Shown here in pieces: positions 55,401 through 64,000 of a stretch of DNA of 64,000 bases. Location of the stretch: contig JAHQIY010000025.1 in NCBI GenBank assembly GCA_019054805.1, positions 620,001-684,000 on the forward strand, in the 5' to 3' direction. The position numbers and the translations under genes are program-made. Below the pieces are notes generated by a model that had not been told where the DNA came from, searched no databases, and was given only the letters and a program-made list of their open reading frames with translations. This DNA is from Brachionus manjavacas (Eukaryota > Rotifera > Eurotatoria > Ploima > Brachionidae). Position 1 is the first letter of the stretch. Each line of letters begins with the position of its first letter.

Positions 55401-58400
55401 AAAGTAAAATAGATATTACAGTGGCGTTGTACGAAATTATGAAATTGCCTTTTTTAAGTTAAAAATGGTGCAAGAAAAATCGGATTTATTTTTTTTTTTG
55501 TATTTAGTTTGTATCATTAATTTTTCTCGAAAAATTACAAATTTTTTATTTTTTTTTAGACAAACAAAAGAAAAAAAATTCAATTGAAAAATTTTTTGAA
55601 CAAGTCTAACACAAAATTAAGTTTTTTTATTGATTTTTTTTATATGGTCAAAAAGTTAACAAAAGCAGAGTTGTTAAATAAGTCCGGACTTTAAAATTCA
55701 AAAAAAAAAAGTTCTCTTTTATTTTTAAATTTGCTAGATCAGGCTTTATATTAAAAAATTTATACTCTTGGGTTGTCTGATGCATTTAGATTTGCCATAA
55801 TTCAGAATTTTCTTGCAATTTTAGCTTGAATTGTCTTGAATTGTCTTCACAATTCCTTTACAGTATTTAAAATTTTAACGACTTGGAATTTGAAAAATAA
55901 AAGTCTTTGGCTCCGACTTTTCAAAAGAAAAAAAAGTCCGGACTTGGACTTGTGACTTTTAGACATCTCTGAAAAAAAAAAAAAAAATTAGCTATAATAA
56001 TAATCAAATTTTATTTACAAAATCGAAATTAATTAAAACAAAGGTAAAAAGAAGAATTAAATATCAAAAAATTCGTCACTTTTTAAGACTTGCAAAAAAA
56101 TATTTAATTGAAAATTTTTATTAAGGATTTACGTGTTATAATGGAACTATTGCATGAAAATTTACACTGTCATTTTAAATTTTTGTGACTTTGAAGAAGT
56201 TTGAATTTTATTTAGAATCTGGCTAACTGAAACTGTTAGAAGTTTATGTAAATGAAAAATGTCAGAAGTAATATTAATTTTTAAACTTTGGAGTAGATCT
56301 AATTCTCAAATTTTAAATAATCTGAATTACCGATTAAGAGTTCATATAAATTATCTTTTTTTGACAATTAAGAACTCTATTATATTTCGAACAATTTTTA
56401 TTAAGTTTTAAGTTGCCTCTTTTCTAAAATGGATCAAAATTTGGAATAATTTTTAAAATTTAGCAAAATCTCGATGAAACCTCACTTTTTTTTGATTGAT
56501 GCTTACATATATTATTATTTTACTTTATTTCTATTTCAAATTTTATTTACAAAGCCATTCCCAGTTACAAAGAAAACGATGATTAATCGATGAAATGTAT
56601 AGTTAATCGAAAATAATCGATGAAATTTTTTTTTAATACATAATAATTTATTTTATTATTAAAAGATAGTCTTTTAAATTTTCAAATAATTTTTAAGATA
56701 ATAATGAGCAATAATTTAAAAAGTTTATTTTTCAACTGATTTTAATAATCAAAATCATAATTCAAAATTAATTTAGACTCTTGATTAAGGCGAACATCAA
56801 TTCACATTTTCCTCAATAGAAAGACTTAAATATCTAATTCAATAAGTTGGTTATAAATTTGAAAATTAGTTAAAAGCCGTAAAACTAGAAAATTAGGAGA
56901 AGTGAAATCAAAGAACATTGTAAGCAATCCAATTATTTAAATAACGTATCTTGTTAAGAGCTGATAAACTAAATAAACAACTGAACATGAATTATCACTA
57001 AATATCGACTCCCAGAATTATTTGATGTATCAGCTTCATCGCTTTTGGCTATTAGAGTAAGGAATTCTTCTAAACTGGCTGATTTTAAAATTTTGGTTAT
57101 TTTTTTCTTTTTATTTCGGTATTTTAAAAAGTTTTAGGCAATATCTAAATAAATAAAAATAAAAATTATATTAATGGCTTTTCAATAATAAAATTAAAAG
57201 ATTCCAAGCAATTTTTCTTCGAAACTTTTCAGAGATATTCTGAAATTGTTTACAAATGCCAACTAACTAAGTTTGTTTCGATAAGTTTCTGTTTGAAAAA
57301 CTGAATTTTCTATTAAAAGGGAAGTCAAAATCGAAACATCTATTTAGTAAATTCAAAAGCAAAATGAAAAAGTCTAACAACCAAAAACACAACCTCACAA
57401 TCAAATTAATTAGCTCATGAACGTTTTCTTGGCCTTAATCTCAAAAAAAAATGAAAATTTTAAAAATTGTAGAGTTAATTAAAAAATAGAAAAAAAGTCA
57501 ATTTTTTCATTTTTTTCTGAGAGCAAAGACAATTTTAAATTTGAGAGTAAAAGTTAAATTTGGGCTTTATTTTTAGAAAATATCCCATATTCAGGGTATT
57601 TTCTTGCAAATTAAATTTTAATTGTTGTAACATAGAAACTATCTAATTAACTCTTAAAGAAAAAAGGTTGAATTTGGGCTTTACTCTTAGAGTCGTGAAC
57701 ACGAGTTTACGGTATTTAAATTATTAATTATTAAATATATTGATTATTTTTTAAAATTAGAGGGAGTTAAGTTGGTTTCAGTTTAATCGCTTAAACTCGT
57801 CTTACTTTTCGTTGATTTTTGAAAATAAATTCAAAAATATTAATTTAAAAAATTTTTTTTAGAAAAAAACTGGATTGAAACAAACTTTATTCTCTCATTT
57901 TATTTAGAAAATAGAGTTTTGTGAAGTTTTAAAAAAATTATAACTTTAAAAATCATCTTGCTTTTCGTTCATAGTTCGTTTCAATCCAGTTTTTTCTGAA
58001 AAAATTTTATTAAAATTAATTTTTTGAATTGTTAAATAATAAAACATTTTTTTTTTAGTTTCAAAATTAAAAACCCTATTGTCGTAATACAAAAATTTTA
58101 TAAAACCTAAAAATAAATAAAGTTCTCATTTAACTGTTAAATAAAAAATTGTAGCTTAAAAAAATATTTCAAGAAATTTAATTTTCTTTATTATGACTTA
58201 AAAACAAAAGAAAATTTTTATTATTTAAAATTTTGTCACGCAAAAAAATACGTTTTGATTATGCGTTGAGCAATTATTATACTCAATACTTAAAAAAAAT
58301 GCATGGAATTGTCAGGTCATAATTTAGTTGTAATAAATTTATGTATTAGATCACATGGCACACTCTGTCTGTCAAATGATTTAAAATTTTTTAAATAAAA

Positions 58401-61400
58401 AATTTAAATTAAACAGAATAGAATCAGCAAAGTGAAAATGCTCGACATAAATTAAATTCAAAAAGCAAATCCTAATTAATCGATTTTTGACTAATCTCTA
58501 GTATTTAATTTTTAATAAAATTTTTTAAAAATTAATTTTTTTGTCACCTGAGTAAAATTTCCTCTTGTTTTTTTTTCAGGATGTTAACGTATTAGTATAT
58601 TTGCCGCCAGGACAAACTGCTGCAGCACAAGCAGCAGCAGTTGCAGCAAACTTGAATATAGCCGAACAGACTTCTCTTGATCCAATTGAAATGCTAATTT
58701 CAATGAATGCAAACGGTTCTTTGGAAGAGTATTATCCGGCTCTGGCAATACATCTAATGATGAAAACAATAAAAAATTCAGTGAGCATTGGAGTAAGAAA
58801 AGACGCCATTCAAGCATTAGTTTTCGCAATGAGAACTTTGGATACTCGGTGTGTTAATTATGTGGAATTAGTGATTCCTCCATTTTTGGAATTAATCAAA
58901 ACAATGAATGACAATTTGGTTGTTGATCTGATTGTTCAGCTTGGATTTTTGGTAAGCTACATACGCAAACACATCGAGCCATATTTAGGACGAATATTTA
59001 ACACCATTGAACACTACTGGAGCCAAGAAGGAGACAAGCATCTTAAAATGGTCGTTGCTCTTATTGACTTGGTCCAATCGATTGCCAATGTCATGAATGT
59101 TGAATTCAAGCGCTATTTGCCACAAATCTTGCCATTGATCTTGAAGCAACTTCACAGAGAAATAATTGACTCTTCTTTCACAAACACTCTGAAGCTCCTT
59201 GATCTTTTACGCTCTTTAACTTGCTGTCTAGATGACTATATCCATTTGATATTGAACCAGCTAACCCAATTTGCCGACTCACTTAGCAGCAGAGATTTTG
59301 CTCAAAAAAGTATAAAAACAGATTTGATGTTTACAATTTATACGTTTGCCAAACAAATAAATTTGTGCGACAATTCAGCCATTTTGTTTCAGAGTTTTAG
59401 GAAAATTCTTGAGGAATCAAGCAACGATTTACCATTGCCGAATAGCACAATTTTAACAAACAATCCATTGCTCACACAAAACATATCAAATTTATCGCCC
59501 ACTCCAGCTGCTCAGAGCAGCGGACAAGTCGATAGTTATCTGAGTACTCCGCCAATCCTTTCCATAACTTATTTACTTTTTACCAATTCTAACAATGGAA
59601 TTGGTAATTTAACTAACGAGAGAATTAGTCGTGCCACTGACATTGGAATTCTAACTCTTGAAACCCTGTACTTGTTAGCTCGTCAAATGAATGGCAACTT
59701 TTTGGTATTTGCGCACATGTTTGACAGAATTCTAATCAAAAACAAAAATTATTCTAAATTGTATGAGCAGCTGATGATAAATTGCCGTGAAGCTAGTTTT
59801 CACCAATTTTGGGCAACCTATAATCAATTATCAAGTATGAGTTTTTCTATCCACTTTCATTGATGAACATTGTGAAATCTGCATCAACAAATTTCAATTC
59901 AAAAATTTCAATTCTCTAATGGCCTAAAGCTTGTTTTGCAAATGAAAAAAACTGGAATAACTTTTGTTTCGTCTTTCTCGAAAGATTTCTTCTAAATTGC
60001 ACACTTTAAAAATTAACAGAAAAAAATAGGTAATTAGCTTGCAGAGATTCTGAGGGTTTAGGTGAAGCAAAAGTTGTTTCTATTTTTTCTTTTGAAAATT
60101 ATGATAAATGAGACTTCACAATGCCTCATTGATGAACTATCTGAATCCTAAACTAAATTTGAAGAGAACTAAAAACTAAACTTGTTCAACTATTAAATTT
60201 TAACATTCCCTAATTTTTTTCGTATTCTTTTTCTCTAGCAATTAAATAATAAAAATAACTCCTGAATGAAGAATGAAGCACTAGTTTAAAAAAATTACTT
60301 AAGGATGGCAATGTGAAATTTTATACAAATCTTCCAAAAACTACAAAAAAAATGTTCCTTTTCATTAATTTAAATTGACAAGAGCTTTTTATAATTTGAT
60401 GATGAAACAACATGTAACAAAATATGTTTCACTAAATTCAAAAAAAAGATTAATTTTTGTTCACAGGAAAATGTTAATGAAAATAAAAAATATCAATATT
60501 TTGAAATTTATTTATTTAATAATAATAATAATAATAAAAAGCTACAGCAAACTAACTGCGGAGCAAGGCTATAAGTAGCCTCGCTATGGTAGCTGTCTGG
60601 TTTTAACATAAATCCTTATAATGATAAAATTATGCTAATAGAAGAAATTAATTATTTTAGTTTCAAATATTTATCAAGTTTGTTTTTAAATTCATTTTTG
60701 GATTTTGCATTAGCAACCTCTACTGGTAATTTGTTCCACTCGTTTACCACTCGATTTGTCAAGAAGATTTATTTATTTATTGTCTCTATGATCTATTCAA
60801 ATCAGATTTTTTTTGCATTCTGTAATTTTATATTATTTAAAATTCTGTCATCGTTACAATTGTAAAAATCTTATTTTTCATTTCTAAGTTAACATATACT
60901 TTGATTGAAAACAATCAATTTATTGGGAAATATTTATTTAAATTTTTATTTAAATTGGACTGTTAAATGAAAAAGCCATATTTTTATTAAGAATTTAAAT
61001 TTGTTTTGCAATTTCTGAATGAAAATTCACAATGCCCTAAATTATTTAAAAATATAAGGCAAATTGAAGTTCATAATCAAATGTAAATTTCAAATCAAAA
61101 TTTTCAATTTTTGATCTAAATAAAAAGGTATTTTTTGTCAATTTTTTAATAATAAATGACTAAACTTTATTAAACATTATTTGTTTAATCAATAATTAGA
61201 CAGAAAATAATATATTTAATAATAAATTAAATATTTAATCAATATTTTGAAATTTTACAATACAAAATTTAATTTTGTTTCGCTCTAATATAATTTAATT
61301 GATATTTAAATATCATTTGAGCGTTTATTTGAGCCATAATTTGGATACCTAAATGTCCATTTTAAATTTGTCTTTAAAGTTTTCAAATAAAGATTTTTTT

Positions 61401-64000
61401 AAAAGAATCAATTAAAGGTCAATAAGAAAAAAATCTGATCGGTTTAAAACATGGGTACAAAACTTTTAAGGCATAGATTTGTAAAAATTAACAAGTTTCA
61501 AGGGTGAGGATTAAAAACAAATAAAAATAGAATAAAATAAAGTGCTGCTACGATACCTTGAATTCACCATATTTTACGTAAATTATGGTAAATTCACGAT
61601 ATTTTACCATATTTACCGTAAAATATGGTAATCTAAAAAAGGGTATTTTTCGTAAAATAACGATAATTACTGTAAAATTCAGTGAAAAAAAAATTTCCAA
61701 AATTTCTCGAAAAAAACCGATTTTCATGAAAAATTTTTTTACAATTTGTACAAAAATTTTTTATAATTAATATTAATTTCTTATTGAAAATTAATATTTA
61801 AAAATTATTTACAAAATAAATTTTATTTTCTAGCTTTTTTTGCTTTTAAGCTGTTAGCTGTCTTGTCCCAAGCTTCTTTGAATGTTGATCCTTTTGGAAT
61901 AAATTTTACAAGCCCAGCTTTTTAAAAAAATTTATGTCTAACTTTTGATTTCATTTAAAGCATATTATTTTACTTTTGATATTAAGCATTTCAAAAAACT
62001 TTGACAGTTGAAAAATGTAAGAATTATATAAATCATCTTAAATATGTAAAAAATATTAAAAAATTTTATTATTTTAATTTTTTAATAAAACATTTCTAGG
62101 TTGTTGAGATTGTAAGTGAAAGAAATGGTGACTGGTCAGATCATTAAATTCTGATTGTATATCTTTTTTTTATAGAGCTCTTTATAAATGATTTTTGATA
62201 ATTTTTGTGTATAAGAAAATAATTTAACATTTTCGTACTTAATATTTTCAAATACTGATTTGGGAAAACAAATAATTGACAAATAAATATTAATTTTCAT
62301 AATTTGTTTAGAAAAAATTTAATGAAATAATAAAAAATCCATTTTTCCTTTTCTGTTGAATTTTTACCATTTTTTACCTTTTTTTACAAGAATTTACCGA
62401 AATTTACGTCAATTTTTGTCAAAAAAATTTTTTTTGTTTTCCTTTTTCAAAAATTCAGAAAAAAATTTTTTCATGAAAATCGGTTTTTTTCGAGAAATTT
62501 TGGAAATTTTTTTTTCACTGAATTTTACAATAATTATCGTTATTTTACGAAAAATACCCTTTTTTAGACTACCATATTTTACGGTAAATATGGTGAATTC
62601 AAAGTATCGTAGCAGCACTGTACATAAAAAATTTGATTCACGTGTATAAAAAACTTATTATTTTAATGATTAAAAACGCATAAAATAATTTTTTTTTTAT
62701 CAAAACTAAATCATAAAAATGTTTCATTAAAATTCATTTTTTCTAATTTAAAATGAATTTTTTTCTAGATGAAATGTCTAATGAATGCCTCATGTTAGTT
62801 TTTAGGTATTTTTTTATCTATATTTTCTTCTTCTAGGTTTAAATTTTTCATTGAACAAAAGTCAAGATCTCAAAAATTAAAATGAAAATCAATTAGAAAA
62901 AGTTTAGAGAACAAGAGTTTTAGAAAATTTATATTTGAAAAAATTTGTGTCTCTAGAATCAAAAAATTTCAACACTAACAAATTATAAAAGATAAAAATC
63001 AGAGAAGCTCAAGAAAAAATTTTTCTCTTTAAAAAAATTGGTTTAGAAAATTAAATAGTTTTGACAAAAATAACTCAAATTTAATTTTGATATAGCAAGT
63101 CAACCGGCTACCCAGAATAATCAATCCGCGCAATCACCGGTAGTCCCAAATACGGAGAGCTCATCTTCCATTCCTCGGCAAAATCAGCAAGTCAGTTTTG
63201 GAAACTTGAAAGTTTGTATTGATGGAGCAAATCAACTCACAACTAAGGAGGGTTGGCGTGAAAGCTTCCGCAAATTCATGGGCTCAGTTGTGCAAGAAAC
63301 TCCCGTATCCACCCTAAGAGCATGCTCATTGATACCCTATGAAACAGTTCCGCCTGACCTGTTCAATGCATGCTTCATAAGTATCTGGGTAAAATTGACC
63401 GAAAAGGAACAAAATGACATAATAAAGTATCTGGAACTGGCTTTAAAGAATTCTTTTGTACCTGAGACCATAAAGATCATTCTAAATCTAGCTGAGTTTA
63501 TCGAACGATGCGACGTGGGATATTTTTTGCCATTGGACTACCGCTTATTGTCTGAAAAAGCGTTCCAAGTAAAGGCGTATGCCAAAGCTTTGCATTATGT
63601 GGAGGAACAATTTCATTTTGTGATGGCATCTCCAGTCAATTCAGCGAATTTTAACGGGCTGTATAACGGAGTTGGAGGAGTAAGTGGTGCTGGTGGCACG
63701 GCTAGTCTGACGTCAAAAAATATGCACAATATGCTAGCTGCTTCATCGTCTCACCAAAATCAGCAGACTTTAGTTTACCTTTTGGAACAATTGGTGAGTT
63801 TGAATCATGAATTGCAAAGGACCGAAGCTGCCACTGGCGTTTTAGATTTTGCCAGCAAATACTTGCACAATTTAAACACCCAGAGTAATGTAAAAGAAAG
63901 ATGGTACGAAAAGTTGCATCAATGGCAAAAAGCATTGAGCATCTACGAACAAGAACTAAAAAATCAGCATTTTAAGCCTTCAATAGGCTTCCAAGTAATC
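51768..64000 (+). CDS. mtor: Target of rapamycin kinase (mTOR), N-terminal HEAT and start of FAT domain (partial)
   Basis: Visible exons: 51768-55224, 58580-59834, 63096 to the window end; phases 0 and 1. The first visible frame has a stop just before 51766 and no suitable ATG, so the start codon is in an exon further upstream, beyond the MULE fragment. The order follows mTOR: HEAT repeats beginning LKSQDQRVQLKAAKDF, MASRAMGRYVQAG, YESIELFRLGLIVCLNRE, later DYEPDVRYHVLNSLDNDPKF, LRELSASMISRLSASNSAYI, HAPRLVNLYAKKLLD, LWALGQIIGNTGYVIEPYKK and IRILGLLGAIDPFEYK. Exon 2 continues with SLEEYYPALAIHLMMK and FKRYLPQILPLILK. Exon 3 enters the FAT domain (WRESFRKFMGSV, AYAKALHYVEEQF, RWYEKLHQWQKAL). 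mTOR is the Ser/Thr kinase of TORC1/TORC2 that couples nutrients to growth. FRB, kinase and FATC lie downstream. Insertions versus the family: an 11-Ala run near residue 230 and a Ser-rich run near residue 520. Confidence 0.96.
55349..56215 (+). repeat. Segmental duplicate B (in mTOR intron)
   Basis: Mate of 46843-47430. It starts 125 bp into the first mTOR intron shown here. Relative to copy A it has an extra 275 bp or so (about 55419-55695), which includes the left end of the hAT-like element. The breakpoint in copy A follows AAATTAGATATT. Confidence 0.8.
55666..55971. mobile_element. hAT-like MITE
   Basis: Left end CAGAGTTGTTAAATAAGTCC, right end GACTTTTAGACATCTCTG; same terminal family as 39779-40124 and 22549-22914. 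No good 8-bp duplication (AACAAAAG against an A-run). Confidence 0.6.
56216..58579. other. Rest of mTOR intron (55225-58579)
   Basis: Contains the CGATGATTAATCGATGAAA repeat at 56576-56720, shared with 10612-10760. The long AT-rich remainder shows no coding frame or element end. Confidence 0.4.
59835..60509. other. First part of mTOR intron 59835-63095
   Basis: AT-rich; no element end or coding frame recognised up to the CR1-like fragment. Confidence 0.4.
60510..60790 (-). mobile_element. CR1-like non-LTR retrotransposon 3' end
   Basis: On the minus strand 60765-60652 encodes LTNRVVNEWNKLPVEVANAK, then SKNEFKNKLDKYLKLK and a stop: the C-terminus of CR1/Jockey-type RT proteins. A short 3' UTR (CAGCTACCATAGCGAGGCTA, then CCTTGCTCCGCAG) ends in a (TTA)n microsatellite at 60538-60519. 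This is a different family from the GGAGC-hairpin elements. 5'-truncated, antisense within the mTOR intron. Confidence 0.8.
60791..61539. other. mTOR intron, AT-rich
   Basis: No frame or repeat end recognised. Confidence 0.4.
61540..62620. mobile_element. Foldback element with very long TIRs and TA duplication (in mTOR intron)
   Basis: The right end read in reverse complement (CAGTGCTGCTACGATACTTT) mirrors the left end (AAGTGCTGCTACGATACCTT). The match extends over about 165 bp, except for an extra block of about 45 bp in the left arm (ACGTAAATTATGGTAAATTC region). TA flanks are at 61538-61539 and 62621-62622. The arms can fold into a long hairpin, and the opposed frames at 61585-61770 and 62618-62409 are only translations of the two arms. 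No transposase. Confidence 0.8.

Noticed and set aside
61585..62618. Two similar Lys/Ile-rich frames on opposite strands (61585-61770 +, 62618-62409 -)
   Set aside because: They are translations of the two arms of one inverted repeat, which explains their similarity.
1..64000. tRNA, rRNA, bacterial operons or prophage-type features
   Set aside because: No tRNA or rRNA sequence was recognised, and intron structure and gene content show animal nuclear DNA; ribosome-binding sites and bacterial terminators do not apply.

Overview
This is a very AT-rich window from the nuclear genome of an animal. The genes are split by introns with GT..AG borders, many only about 45-80 bp long, and the recognisable genes are metazoan: a target-of-rapamycin kinase (mTOR), the nuclear 5'-3' exonuclease XRN2, LRRC40, two PLAC8-family genes, a TRIM-like RING gene and a WD40 gene. 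Helitron, MULE, hAT-like, piggyBac-like, pogo/Tigger, mariner-like, LTR and non-LTR elements sit together, with lineage-type TRIM-like and WD40 genes carrying degenerate zinc fingers. A small protostome such as a monogonont rotifer would fit, but that is a guess; no marker gene settles it.

Layout. 1-2941 (+): 3' end of a coiled-coil gene. 3408-6549 (+): TRIM-like RING gene. 7171-12590: gene-poor stretch of decayed non-LTR retrotransposon pieces, one of them holding a TA-flanked inverted-repeat element. 12592-19401 (-): a complete 13-exon LRRC40, whose largest intron holds a mariner-like element that itself holds a MULE that itself holds a non-LTR tail. 20153-21366 (-): two tandem PLAC8 paralogues with matching intron positions. 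21861-23292: remains of a Tigger element, a hAT-like and a piggyBac-like MITE. 23404-24933 (-): intronless WD40 gene.

26369-38639 (-) is a decayed Helitron Rep/Pif1 helicase split by an 8.1-kb Gypsy-type LTR retrotransposon (28147-36239). The LTR element has 239-bp LTRs (5 differences by eye), a 4-bp target duplication, a primer site matching tRNA-His, gag, pol and, in the position of env, three accessory reading frames. The last of these encodes a C2H2-like finger followed by a RING finger broken by one frame shift. 39176-39731 (-) is a small two-exon gene of unknown function with a hAT-like MITE (perfect 8-bp target duplication) just upstream of its start. 41096-41864 (+) is a decayed PHD-finger gene. 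42204-45398 (-) is intronless XRN2.

45399-51767 is repeat-rich: an inverted copy of the repeat at 1281-1895, one copy of a segmental duplication whose mate lies in an mTOR intron, non-LTR fragments, and a MULE fragment ending 50 bp before the first visible mTOR exon. 51768-64000 (+) is mTOR: a 3.5-kb HEAT-repeat exon, a 1.26-kb HEAT exon and the start of the FAT domain; its FRB, kinase and FATC parts lie beyond the window. The genes look like unrelated housekeeping loci rather than one pathway. What stands out is the density and nesting of mobile elements, nearly all in introns and intergenic DNA, and the non-canonical 3' coding cargo of the Gypsy element.
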